A stretch of DNA of 64,000 bases from UBA6921 sp031363085 (GTDB taxonomy: Bacteria > Pseudomonadota > Gammaproteobacteria > SG8-11): positions 4,297 to 68,296 of the forward strand of contig JANLTU010000167.1 of NCBI GenBank assembly GCA_031363085.1, given 5' to 3'. Numbering within the stretch: the stretch's first letter is position 1; every line of letters begins with the position of its first letter. The notes beneath the pieces are model-generated. The model had not been told where the DNA came from, did not search any database, and saw nothing but the letters and a program-made list of their open reading frames with translations. The position numbers and the translations under genes were made by a program. This document shows, one piece after another, positions 41,509 to 49,294 of this stretch.

Positions 41509-43059
41509 ATGTCAACAAGCGTAGTCCATCCACGCCGTCCGGTAGTGCTGGTGATTCTCGACGGGTTCGGCACTAATCCCAGTCGCGAAAACAACGGCAT
41601 TGCGCTGGCACGCACGCCAAACTTTGATCGCTATTTTTCTACGCACCCGCACACGTTGCTGCAAGCGTCCGGGCGTGCGGTTGGCTTGCCCGACGGGCAG
41701 ATGGGCAACTCCGAGGTTGGGCATCTGGTGCTGGGGTGCGGCAGCGTGGTGCGTCAAGATCTGGTGCATATCGACGACTGCATTGCCGACCACAGCTTTT
41801 ATCAGAACCCTGCATTGTGTGCCGCCGCAGATGCAGCACGCGCAGCACAGCGCCCGCTGCATTTATTGGGTTTGGTATCCGACGGCGGCGTACACAGTCA
41901 TGTGCGTCACTTGTTGGCGTTAATTGAACTGTGTCGTCGACGCAACGTGCAGCCGGTGGTGCACATGATCACCGACGGACGCGATACGGCGCCGCGCCAT
42001 GCCTTGAGTTATCTTGCTGATGTCGATGCGCATCTGCAGCGCGTGGGCGGACGCATCGCCAGCGTTATGGGACGCTACTACGCGATGGATCGTGACAACC
42101 GCTGGGAGCGGGTGCAATTAGCGTGGAATGCGCTGGTGCGGGGTGAAGGCTTGCGCGCGCTCAATGCGCGTGCCGCAATTGAAGCGGCTTACGCACGCGG
42201 CGCAGGCGACGAGTTCATCACGCCCACGCTGCTCGATAATGCAGCCACTATTGCACGCGGCGACAGCGTGGTGTTTTTCAATTTCCGCAAAGACCGGCCG
42301 CGCCAGCTTACGGCGGCACTCAGCAAAAAAGATTTCGCTGAGTTTGCACGCGGCGAGTTTACGCCGGTGGTGGTCACCTGCATGAACCAATACGACCAGT
42401 GGTTTGACTTGCCATATGCGTTCGAGCGCGAACGTCCGCACATCACGCTGGCGGAAATCATCAGCCGTGCCGGGCTCAAGCAATTTCACTGTGCCGAAAC
42501 CGAGAAGTATCCGCACGTGACATATTTTTTCAACGGCGGGCGCGGCGATGCTTATACGGGCGAAGAGCGCGTTATTGTCGACTCGCCCAAGGTGGCAACG
42601 TATGATCTGACACCGGAGATGAGCGCAGCCGCAGTGGCGGGTGCCGTGGTCGATGCGCTGAACAGCAAGCAGTTTGCGTTTTTGGTCGTGAATTTTGCTA
42701 ACGGCGATATGGTCGGCCACACCGCCGTGCGCGCTGCGGTGATACAAACCGTGGAGGCGTTGGACCGCGAAGTCGGCCGCGTGCTCGACACCGCTGTGGC
42801 GCAAGGCTATTCCGTGATCTTGACTGCCGATCACGGCAACTGCGAAGAAATGGTCGACCCGGTAACGCGCGAGCCGCATACCCAACACACGGTGTACCCG
42901 GTGCCGTGCATGGTGATCGATCAAACGCCGTGGCAGTTGTCGATTGGCGCGGGATTATCGAGTGTTGCGCCGACGGTCTTGCAATTGATGGGGCTGCAAC
43001 AACCTGAAGTCATGCTCGGGCACTCGCTATTACTTCGGCCGATCACTCCGGCAAACTAG
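41509..43059 (+). CDS. gpmI: 2,3-bisphosphoglycerate-independent phosphoglycerate mutase
   Basis: Glycolytic interconversion of 3- and 2-phosphoglycerate; a two-manganese alkaline-phosphatase-like enzyme. The phospho-serine motif is GLPDGQMGNSEVGHLVLG; other metal-site segments are VVLVILDGFGTNPS, LVSDGGVHSHVRHL, HMITDGRDTAPR, NFRKDRPRQLT and LTADHGNCEEM. 516 aa is normal. It stands alone, 123 bases after queC; AGAACCC upstream is only a weak ribosome-binding site. Confidence 0.98.
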   Translation: MSTSVVHPRRPVVLVILDGFGTNPSRENNGIALARTPNFDRYFSTHPHTLLQASGRAVGLPDGQMGNSEVGHLVLGCGSVVRQDLVHIDDCIADHSFYQNPALCAAADAARAAQRPLHLLGLVSDGGVHSHVRHLLALIELCRRRNVQPVVHMITDGRDTAPRHALSYLADVDAHLQRVGGRIASVMGRYYAMDRDNRWERVQLAWNALVRGEGLRALNARAAIEAAYARGAGDEFITPTLLDNAATIARGDSVVFFNFRKDRPRQLTAALSKKDFAEFARGEFTPVVVTCMNQYDQWFDLPYAFERERPHITLAEIISRAGLKQFHCAETEKYPHVTYFFNGGRGDAYTGEERVIVDSPKVATYDLTPEMSAAAVAGAVVDALNSKQFAFLVVNFANGDMVGHTAVRAAVIQTVEALDREVGRVLDTAVAQGYSVILTADHGNCEEMVDPVTREPHTQHTVYPVPCMVIDQTPWQLSIGAGLSSVAPTVLQLMGLQQPEVMLGHSLLLRPITPAN

Positions 43060-43190
43060 TTATCCATTTTGCACCGACACTTTGCCACGGTTCGGTACGG
43101 CAGATGCGTGCTGCTCAGTTCCGAACTGAAGGTTTTTGGATAACGACAGCGATGCGATGAGCATCTCATTTCGGCTTCAGAGCGCAGTGC

Positions 43191-43243
43191 TATAAATTCG
43201 TAACACGCTGCGTTACGATGCAACTCCGAAATATATAGGAGTT
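43191..43243 (+). promoter_or_regulatory. promoter and two inverted repeats upstream of the PhnD-like gene
   Basis: TATAAA (43191-43196) is a likely -10. Directly after it, CGTAAC...GTTACG (43199-43217) is an inverted repeat across the expected transcription start, placed like an operator. AACTCC (222-227 of this kilobase) then pairs with GGAGTT (43238-43243) across ten bases and would cover the GGAG. A three-codon frame, ATG GGG GTA TAA, ends exactly where the gene's ATG begins (43256). Confidence 0.45.
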
Positions 43244-43255
43244 ATGGGGGTATAA

Positions 43256-44074
43256 ATGGGCGCCAAGACCAAATTTGTTGTGTCTGTTGTTTTTAATCTG
43301 ATTATTTCCCTGCCTGCCGTTGCTGACTTGGTGTTGACATCACCGCCGCGCGAGTCTGTCGCACGCGGCGAAGAGCTGTATGGACCACTGGCCAAAGTGC
43401 TGACCGATCAACTCGGCATACCGGTGGTGTACAAGCGCGCGCGTGACTGGATCGAATATTCGACCAACATGAAGCAGGACAAATACGACATTATTTTCGA
43501 TGGTCCGCATTTTGCGGCGTGGCGGATGAAACATTTGGGACATACGCCGGTGGCCAAACTTCCCGGCGTGTTGTCTTTTGTTGTGGTTAGTCACAAGGAC
43601 GATAAAAGACAGACGCGCATGCGTGATCTGATCAACGGTCCGCTGTGTGCGCAAGCTTCGCCTAATTTGGGCACGATGGCGGTACTGGCGCAATTTACCA
43701 ATCCGCTGATTCAACCCGATTTATACGAAGTGGCGAATATCACCGAAGTGTATGAAAATTTCAAATCCGGAAAATGTAAAGCTGCGGTATTCCAGGATAA
43801 ATTTCTGAACAAATTGTCGCCCGAAGAAAAGTTGCAGCTCAAAGTGATGTTCAGCAGCGCCCGTTATCCTGACCAGACGATCACCGTCAGTAAGCGCGTC
43901 ACTGATCGCCAGCGTGCGGTGCTCACCGAATTGTTGACCCGCCCCAGCGGCATCGCTGCAACTCAAGAGCTGCTCAAGCAATACACCAAGCAAGCCAAAC
44001 GTTTTGAAGCGGTAAATCTACAGGAATTTGATGGACTGGAAGCACTGCTCGAAGGCGTGTTGTGGGGGTGGTAG
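43256..44074 (+). CDS. orphan PhnD-like periplasmic binding protein (272 aa)
   Basis: Signal peptide VVSVVFNLIISLPAVADL, then a periplasmic binding fold of the phosphate/phosphonate PhnD type: LTSPPRESVARGEELYGPLA, KQDKYDIIFDGPHFAAWRM and a late CKAAVFQDKFLNKL. In PhnD relatives this fold binds phosphonates, phosphite or other anions, and it also occurs as a sensor domain. No ATPase, permease or sensor kinase is adjacent, so its partner is unknown. The gene is followed at 69 bases by the cruciform repeat. Confidence 0.82.
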   Translation: MGAKTKFVVSVVFNLIISLPAVADLVLTSPPRESVARGEELYGPLAKVLTDQLGIPVVYKRARDWIEYSTNMKQDKYDIIFDGPHFAAWRMKHLGHTPVAKLPGVLSFVVVSHKDDKRQTRMRDLINGPLCAQASPNLGTMAVLAQFTNPLIQPDLYEVANITEVYENFKSGKCKAAVFQDKFLNKLSPEEKLQLKVMFSSARYPDQTITVSKRVTDRQRAVLTELLTRPSGIAATQELLKQYTKQAKRFEAVNLQEFDGLEALLEGVLWGW

Positions 44075-44142
44075 GTGGGTCCTGCGCACGCGCCAGTGAT
44101 ATCTTGCGACAGTAAGGCCCGTGCCTTAAGCAAATTCCTCTG

Positions 44143-44296
44143 AGAGCCTGTTCAAGATCTCCGTGGAGGGCGCATTGCGGCGTTAAAATCCAAATCAAAA
44201 TACTCACATACTCCGTGTATGCTCCGTGTATGCTCCGTTTTTGATTTCGATTTTGCCTTGCACTGCATCCCTCCACGGAAATCTTGAACAGGCTCT
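44143..44296. repeat. 154-bp cruciform (MITE-like) intergenic repeat
   Basis: AGAGCCTGTTCAAGAT (44143-44158) is the exact complement of ATCTTGAACAGGCTCT (44281-44296). After a two-base mismatch, CCGTGGAGGG pairs with CCCTCCACGG (44269-44278). Pairing continues imperfectly inward (AAATCAAAA against TTTTGATTT) to a centre holding a tandem duplication of TCCGTGTATGC (about 44212-44233). It has no coding capacity. No clear target-site duplication is visible. It lies 38 bases upstream of hrpB. Confidence 0.8.
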
Positions 44297-44334
44297 GACG
44301 TACAATACCCGCCGGTTCTCGCCGGTAACCTGCT

Positions 44335-46851
44335 GTGACTGAATTACCCATCGACGCGGTTCTACCCGAACTGCAACGTGCACTCACCATACACCCCTGC
44401 GCGGTGTTGCAAGCGCCGCCCGGCGCCGGCAAAACCACGCGCGTGCCACTCGCGTTGCTGAACGCAGCATGGTTGCAAAACCAACGCATCATCATGCTCG
44501 AACCACGCCGCTTGGCGGCGCGCAACGCGGCAGGCTGGATGGCGGAATTGCTCGGCGAAGCGGCAGGCGCGACCATCGGTTATCGCACACGCATGGACAC
44601 CAAGGTGAGCGCGCGTACGCGTGTGGAAGTGGTAACCGAAGGGGTGCTCGCGCGCATGTTGCAAAGCGATGCGGAATTACCCGGTGTGGGCGTGGTGATC
44701 TTCGACGAGTTTCACGAGCGCAGCATCCATACCGATCTGGGTCTGGCGTTGTGCCTGGACGTGCAGCGTAATTTGCGCCCGGAATTACGTGTGCTGGTAA
44801 TGTCAGCGACGCTCGATGCCGCGCCGGTTGCGCACTTGCTGAATGACGCGCCGCTGATCACCAGCAGCGGGCGCAGTTATCCGGTTGAAATTCATTACGT
44901 CGGTGCTGTGCCTGAGCGTGACAGGCTCGCGGTGCTGGCGCGCGTCGTGGAGCAGGCGGTGCGGGAACAGTCGGGCAGCGTGCTGGTATTTTTACCAGGG
45001 GCGGGTGAAATTCACAAAGTCAGCGCAATGTTGCGAGCGGCGGCGTTGCCTAGTGACATTAGCGTGCACGCTTTGTACGGCGATTTACCGCGTGCCGCGC
45101 AAGAAGCCGCGATTCAGCCGTGCCGTGCGGGCCTGCGCAAGATCGTGTTAGCCACCTCGATTGCCGAAACCAGCTTGACCATCGAAGGCGTGCGCGTGGT
45201 GGTCGACAGCGGCGCCATGCGCGTGCCGCGTTTCGAACCGCGCAGCGGCATGACACGCCTGGAAACGGTGCGGGTGTCGCGCGCCTCTGCCGAGCAACGT
45301 TGCGGTCGCGCTGGTCGGCTGGAGCCGGGCGTATGTTTTCGCCTGTGGAGCGAAGGCGAGCACAAAGCCTTGCAGCCGTTTAGCGCGCCGGAGATTCGCG
45401 ACGCCGATCTCGCCCCGTTGGTATTGGAGCTGGCGCAGTGGGGCGTGCGCGATGCGCAATTATTGTCATGGTTAGACCCACCACCCGCAGCCGCACAAGC
45501 GCAGGCGCGCGATCTGCTGCGGCGGCTAGGTGCGCTGGACGAGCACGAGCGCATCACCGCCCACGGCAAGGCGATGGCGCAACTTGCGCTGCATCCGCGC
45601 TTGGCGCACATGCTGTTGCGTGCGCAAGAGTGGAAGCTGGGTGGCGTGGCGTGTGATTTGGCTGCGCTGCTGAACGAGCGCGATGTGTTTAAAGGCGCCG
45701 GCAGCGCTCGCGATGGTGATGTGCGCACGCGGCTGGAATTATTGCGGCGCGGCGCGCAAGAAAATCCCGCAGCAGGGGGGGGCAACGTCGACAGCGCGGC
45801 CTTGCAACGCGTTACGCAGGCGGCGCGACAATGGCAAAAAGATTTGCGTGTCGCACCTGCACAAGCGCAGGACATGCATTGCGCCGGGCTGCTCCTTGCG
45901 CTGGCCTACCCCGACCGCATTGCGCAGCGTCGTGGCGCCGAAGGTTATCGTTATCTGCTTGCCAATGGGCGCGGTGCGTTTGTGCAGGAAGGCGAAGCAC
46001 TGGCGAAGGCTGAATATTTAGCAGTCGCCGATGTTGACGGCGGTGAATGCGAAGCGCGCATCTATCTGGCTGCACCCCTGGAGGTAAGCGAGCTGGAACA
46101 AGCCTGTGGTACGCAGCTTGAAACCATCGAGCAGGTGGTGTGGAACAGCCGTGAACAAGCGGTGAATGCGCGGCGCCAACGTCGCTACGGCGAGTTGATT
46201 TTGAAAGACGATCCACTGCAAAAACCCGATCCGCAAAAAGTGTTGCAGGCGTTGTTGCAGGGGGTGCGCGCGTTGGGCGTGGCGGCGTTGCCGTGGACAC
46301 CGGCGGCGCGCAACTGGCAGGCACGGGTGCTGTTGCTGCGGCGCGCTACCGACGCCGCCGCGTGGCCGGATGTAAGCGACGCAGCATTGCTAGCCCAGTT
46401 TGACCATTGGCTGGCGCCACACCTGCTTGGCATCACGCGTTGGAGCGAGGTGCAACGTGTTGATGTGCTACCCGCCTTGACCGAGTTGCTCGACTGGAAA
46501 AAACGTCAAGCTCTGGACGAATGGGCGCCGACGCATATCAGCGTGCCGAGCGGCTCGCGTGTGGTGATCGACTATGCGCACGGCGACACGCCGGTGCTGG
46601 CGGTGCGCTTGCAAGAAATGTTCGGCTTGAGCGCAACACCGCGTATCGCCAACGGTCGCGTGCCGCTGCTGCTGCATCTGTTGTCGCCGGCACGTCATCC
46701 GGTGCAGGTTACCGGCGATCTGGCGAGCTTCTGGAAAAACTCCTATCAAGACGTGAAAAAAGATTTGAAAGGTCGCTACCCAAAACACTATTGGCCGGAC
46801 GATCCGCTGCAAGCACAGCCGACGGCGCGCGCGAAGCCGCGTGGCAGGTGA
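44335..46851 (+). CDS. hrpB: ATP-dependent RNA helicase HrpB
   Basis: DExH helicase of the DEAH family. Motifs: LQAPPGAGKTTRVPLAL (I), LEPRRLAARNAA (Ia), VVIFDEFHERSIHTDLGLAL (II), LVMSATLDAAPV (III), LVFLPGAGEIHKVSAML (IV), LATSIAETSLTIEGV (V) and QRCGRAGRLEPGVCFRLW (VI). The C-terminal HrpB domain ends in YPKHYWPDDPLQA. 838 aa is close to E. coli HrpB. The start is GTG 44335. TACAAT at 44301-44306, just outside the repeat, may be its -10. Confidence 0.97.
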   Translation: MTELPIDAVLPELQRALTIHPCAVLQAPPGAGKTTRVPLALLNAAWLQNQRIIMLEPRRLAARNAAGWMAELLGEAAGATIGYRTRMDTKVSARTRVEVVTEGVLARMLQSDAELPGVGVVIFDEFHERSIHTDLGLALCLDVQRNLRPELRVLVMSATLDAAPVAHLLNDAPLITSSGRSYPVEIHYVGAVPERDRLAVLARVVEQAVREQSGSVLVFLPGAGEIHKVSAMLRAAALPSDISVHALYGDLPRAAQEAAIQPCRAGLRKIVLATSIAETSLTIEGVRVVVDSGAMRVPRFEPRSGMTRLETVRVSRASAEQRCGRAGRLEPGVCFRLWSEGEHKALQPFSAPEIRDADLAPLVLELAQWGVRDAQLLSWLDPPPAAAQAQARDLLRRLGALDEHERITAHGKAMAQLALHPRLAHMLLRAQEWKLGGVACDLAALLNERDVFKGAGSARDGDVRTRLELLRRGAQENPAAGGGNVDSAALQRVTQAARQWQKDLRVAPAQAQDMHCAGLLLALAYPDRIAQRRGAEGYRYLLANGRGAFVQEGEALAKAEYLAVADVDGGECEARIYLAAPLEVSELEQACGTQLETIEQVVWNSREQAVNARRQRRYGELILKDDPLQKPDPQKVLQALLQGVRALGVAALPWTPAARNWQARVLLLRRATDAAAWPDVSDAALLAQFDHWLAPHLLGITRWSEVQRVDVLPALTELLDWKKRQALDEWAPTHISVPSGSRVVIDYAHGDTPVLAVRLQEMFGLSATPRIANGRVPLLLHLLSPARHPVQVTGDLASFWKNSYQDVKKDLKGRYPKHYWPDDPLQAQPTARAKPRGR

Positions 46852-46887
46852 TAAAATCGTGCACCGCGCCATTGACGAGGAAATTAC

Positions 46888-47538
46888 ATGCGTTTTTTGC
46901 TAAATCTGTTTGAAAATAATCGCGCTTGGGCGCAGCGCATGAGTGCCGAAGACCCGGATTTTTTTTCCAAATTGGCGCACCAGCAACGACCGGAATATCT
47001 GTGGATCGGCTGTTCCGACGCGCGCGTACCGGCGAACGACATCGTCGGCTTGCTGCCGGGCGAATTATTCGTGCACCGCAACGTCGCTAACGTGGTGGTG
47101 CACACGGACTTGAATTGTCTGTCGGTGGTGCAGTTCGCCATCGACGTGCTCAAGGTGAAACACATCATCGTTTGCGGCCATTACGGCTGCGGCGGCATCA
47201 ATGCGGTGATCCATGGCAGCGAGTTGGGATTGATCGACAACTGGCTTCGCTACGTCGAAGACGTATATCTAAAATACCGCGCGCCGCTCGACGCCATCGC
47301 CGATCCGATTAAACGCGCTGACAAACTCTGCGAACTCAACGTGCTCGAACAGGTGGAAAACCTGTGCCGGACCACCGTGGTGCAGAACGCCTGGAAAACC
47401 GGCCAGCCCTTGGCGGTGCACGGCTGGGTATATCGCGTCGACGACGGCATTCTGCGTGACTTGAATATTTGCCTGAATAGCCGCAGCGAGATGTCCGGGT
47501 TGCATGCGGCGGCACAACGCTTGCTGACAGCGCCATAA
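46888..47538 (+). CDS. can: beta-class carbonic anhydrase
   Basis: Zinc enzyme for CO2/bicarbonate interconversion in the cytoplasm. Zinc and catalytic residues lie in WIGCSDARVPANDIVG (Cys, Asp-Arg dyad) and IIVCGHYGCGGINAVI (His, Cys). The segment LPGELFVHRNVANVVVHTD is typical of the Can/YadF group. 216 aa is normal. GAGGAAA upstream of ATG is the ribosome-binding site. It follows hrpB by 36 bases. Confidence 0.97.
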   Translation: MRFLLNLFENNRAWAQRMSAEDPDFFSKLAHQQRPEYLWIGCSDARVPANDIVGLLPGELFVHRNVANVVVHTDLNCLSVVQFAIDVLKVKHIIVCGHYGCGGINAVIHGSELGLIDNWLRYVEDVYLKYRAPLDAIADPIKRADKLCELNVLEQVENLCRTTVVQNAWKTGQPLAVHGWVYRVDDGILRDLNICLNSRSEMSGLHAAAQRLLTAP

Positions 47539-47574
47539 GCGCGGCGCCCTGCGGCGCGCCGACAGTGTGACCGC

Positions 47575-47601
47575 TGTCAACCAAATCACCTCTGACGCGT
47601 T
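47575..47601 (+). promoter_or_regulatory. candidate ECF-type autoregulated promoter
   Basis: AAC (47579-47581), 16 bases, then CGTT (47598-47601) has the spacing and core of many ECF sigma promoters (GGAAC-N16/17-CGTT), although GG is replaced by TC. The -35 is overlapped by GACAG...CTGTC (47561-47578). The sigma gene's start lies 23 bases downstream of CGTT. Confidence 0.3.
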
Positions 47602-47624
47602 ATTCACCTGAAAGCGAGTCGTGC

Positions 47625-48185
47625 GTGCGAAATTCAGAGCCCTCTGCGGATGAAGTAACGAAGCGCCGTCTGGATGCGTTTCTCGCGCAAATTGAACGCC
47701 GCGCCTACCGCATGGCCTTGATCGCCACGCGTCACCGCGACGACGCGCTCGACCTGGTGCAGGATGCGATGTTCCTGCTGGTGCGCAAGTATGCGCATAA
47801 GCCCGAGGCGGACTGGCCGCCATTGTTTTATCGCATCCTGCAGACGCGTATTGTGGATTGGTCGCGGCGGCGCAAAGTGCGCAGCCTGTGGCAGCGCGTG
47901 CTGGGTAGGCAGGATGACGAGGGCGAAGACCCGCTCGCGTTGCTGCCGGATTCCGTGCACGCAACGCCGGACCACCGCGTGGCACAGGCCGCAGCGATGG
48001 ATGCGCTGGAGCGTGCACTGGCGCAGTTGCCTTTACGTCAACATCAGGCATTTTTGTTGCGCGTGTGGGAAGGCTTGGATACCGCGCAAACGGCACAGGC
48101 GATGGGTTGTTCGGAGGGCAGTGTGAAAACGCATTACTCGCGCGCGGTGCACGCACTGCGTGAATTACTGGAGGAACATGCATGA
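47625..48185 (+). CDS. ECF-type RNA polymerase sigma factor (186 aa)
   Basis: Region 2 covers residues about 20-85 (RRAYRMALIATRHRDDALDLVQDAMFLLVR, FYRILQTRIVDWSRRRK). Region 4 covers about 125-180 (ALAQLPLRQHQAFLLRVWEG, AQAMGCSEGSVKTHYSRAVHAL). No anti-sigma-binding extension is visible. The start is GTG 47625. Its stop overlaps the next start as ATGA (48182-48185), so the DUF3619 protein is translationally coupled and is the obvious regulator. The operon continues with two secreted proteins. Confidence 0.95.
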   Translation: MRNSEPSADEVTKRRLDAFLAQIERRAYRMALIATRHRDDALDLVQDAMFLLVRKYAHKPEADWPPLFYRILQTRIVDWSRRRKVRSLWQRVLGRQDDEGEDPLALLPDSVHATPDHRVAQAAAMDALERALAQLPLRQHQAFLLRVWEGLDTAQTAQAMGCSEGSVKTHYSRAVHALRELLEEHA

Positions 48186-48541
48186 ACGAACCTGATGAAT
48201 TGGATCCGGCCGCAGCACAGCGGGTGCGCGCGCATCTGGAGCAGGGTGCGCAACAGTTAAATGTCTACACCGTGCAACGTCTGGCGCAGGCGCGTGCAGC
48301 CGCGTTGCAAGGCGCGCGCGCGCCACGCCGCGCACCTCGCTGGTTGTTGCCGGCGCTGGGCGCTGCGGTTACCGCCGCGCTGGTGGTGTCCGTGACCTTG
48401 CACAGCATGCGCACGCCAGATAGGGCGGTTGCCGAAGTCGCAACGCTCGACCTGGACTTGCTGACGTCACGCGATGATCTGGAGTTGTACCAGGAGCTGG
48501 AATTCTACGCGTGGCTCGACGATGAACATGAAAGCAGTTAG
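48182..48541 (+). CDS. DUF3619-type membrane protein, probable anti-sigma factor (119 aa)
   Basis: A cytoplasmic helical part (residues about 1-55, EQGAQQLNVYTVQRLAQARA) leads into one membrane helix (WLLPALGAAVTAALVVSVTL), then a short acidic periplasmic tail ending LYQELEFYAWLDDEHESS. This layout and the coupling to the ECF sigma gene match DUF3619 proteins. Known anti-sigma factors use an N-terminal cytoplasmic domain in this position; that it binds the sigma factor is inference. The 'YQELEFYAWL' tail is the most conserved-looking element. Confidence 0.85.
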   Translation: MNEPDELDPAAAQRVRAHLEQGAQQLNVYTVQRLAQARAAALQGARAPRRAPRWLLPALGAAVTAALVVSVTLHSMRTPDRAVAEVATLDLDLLTSRDDLELYQELEFYAWLDDEHESS

Positions 48542-48734
48542 TCATTCGTTTAGCGCTTGGCTCATCGGGTTGTGCGTCGCCGGCGCCGCGCAGGCCGCGC
48601 CGGAAAACAGCAACGACCCGCCCCCGAGTCTGGAGTTATTGGAATTTCTGGGCGAATGGCAAACCAGCAAGGGCGAGTCCATCGACCCGCTGCAATTGCA
48701 GGAAATGGAAACACCCGATGCAAATTCGAAATAA
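48522..48734 (+). CDS. small secreted protein in the sigma operon (70 aa)
   Basis: ATG 48522 lies inside the end of the preceding gene (20-base overlap, different frame); ATG 48528 is also possible. The signal peptide is FSAWLIGLCVAGAAQA, with cleavage before APENS. The mature peptide is only about 45 residues and contains SLELLEFLGEWQTSKGESID, which looks like a short conserved core. I cannot name the family. Its placement between the anti-sigma-like gene and the DUF3106 gene suggests a shared envelope function. Confidence 0.75.
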   Translation: MNMKAVSHSFSAWLIGLCVAGAAQAAPENSNDPPPSLELLEFLGEWQTSKGESIDPLQLQEMETPDANSK

Positions 48735-48745
48735 AGGTGATCAGC

Positions 48746-49273
48746 ATGGTTAAACGCAGAGTGTTGATGGCGCTGCTCGGCCTATGGGCATGCAGCGCGG
48801 TGCTGGCCGAAGAGGCCACAAAAATTCCCTGGACGACGTTGCACGCCGACGAGCAGAGCGTGTTGCAACCGTTTGCCGCGCAGTGGGACGAGCTGCCGGC
48901 AGCGCGCCAGCAACGTCTGCAAAACGGCGCACAGCGCTGGGCGCAGATGCCGCCGCAAGAACGCGCACAAGCTCGCGAGCGCTTCAAAAACTGGCGCGAC
49001 CTGCCGCCTGAGGCGCGCGAGAAAATCCGCAAGCGTTACGAAAAATTTCAACAACTGCCACCCCCTGAGCAGGAGCGCATCCGCAAACGCTGGGAGTGGT
49101 TTCGCAGCCTGCCGCCGGAGCGCCGCGCCGAATTACGCGAGCGCTGGAAAAGCATGACGCCGGAGCAACGCCATGACGTACTGGAACGCCGCGAACGCAA
49201 TCGCGACATGACGCTCGAACAGCGGCGTGAACAACGCGAGCAACGTCAGCAACAGCGGCGCGAGCGCAATTGA
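48746..49273 (+). CDS. DUF3106 secreted, arginine/glutamate-rich repeat protein (175 aa)
   Basis: ATG 48746 has AAAGGTGA upstream. A signal peptide (VLMALLGLWACSAVLA) precedes a series of short degenerate repeats with a Leu-Pro/Met-Pro turn and paired Arg/Glu helices: WDELPAARQQRLQNGAQRW, MPPQERAQARERFKNW, LPPEAREKIRKRYEKF, LPPPEQERIRKRWEWF, LPPERRAELRERWKSM. The C-terminus is a charged tail of Arg, Glu and Gln. This is the DUF3106 pattern, reminiscent of Spy/CpxP-like helical periplasmic proteins. A chaperone-like or metal-stress role is only a hypothesis. It starts 12 bases after the small secreted gene. Confidence 0.85.
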   Translation: MVKRRVLMALLGLWACSAVLAEEATKIPWTTLHADEQSVLQPFAAQWDELPAARQQRLQNGAQRWAQMPPQERAQARERFKNWRDLPPEAREKIRKRYEKFQQLPPPEQERIRKRWEWFRSLPPERRAELRERWKSMTPEQRHDVLERRERNRDMTLEQRREQREQRQQQRRERN

Positions 49274-49294
49274 CGCACAAGAAATTTTCCCGCT

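Noticed and set aside
42118..42924. Minus-strand open frame opposite gpmI
   Set aside because: Arg/His-rich translation, overlapping a certain glycolytic gene; no family resemblance.
44205..44236. Short tandem repeats considered as a CRISPR fragment
   Set aside because: Two copies of an 11-base unit without spacers, lying within a palindromic element; no cas genes anywhere in the window.
45114..45875. Minus-strand open frame opposite hrpB
   Set aside because: Low-complexity Ser/Arg/Ala translation typical of antisense to GC-rich coding sequence.
48557..48745. N-terminal extension of the DUF3106 frame back to 48557
   Set aside because: It would be out of frame with and overlap the 70-aa secreted protein, is Arg-rich, and would bury the signal peptide at ATG 48746.
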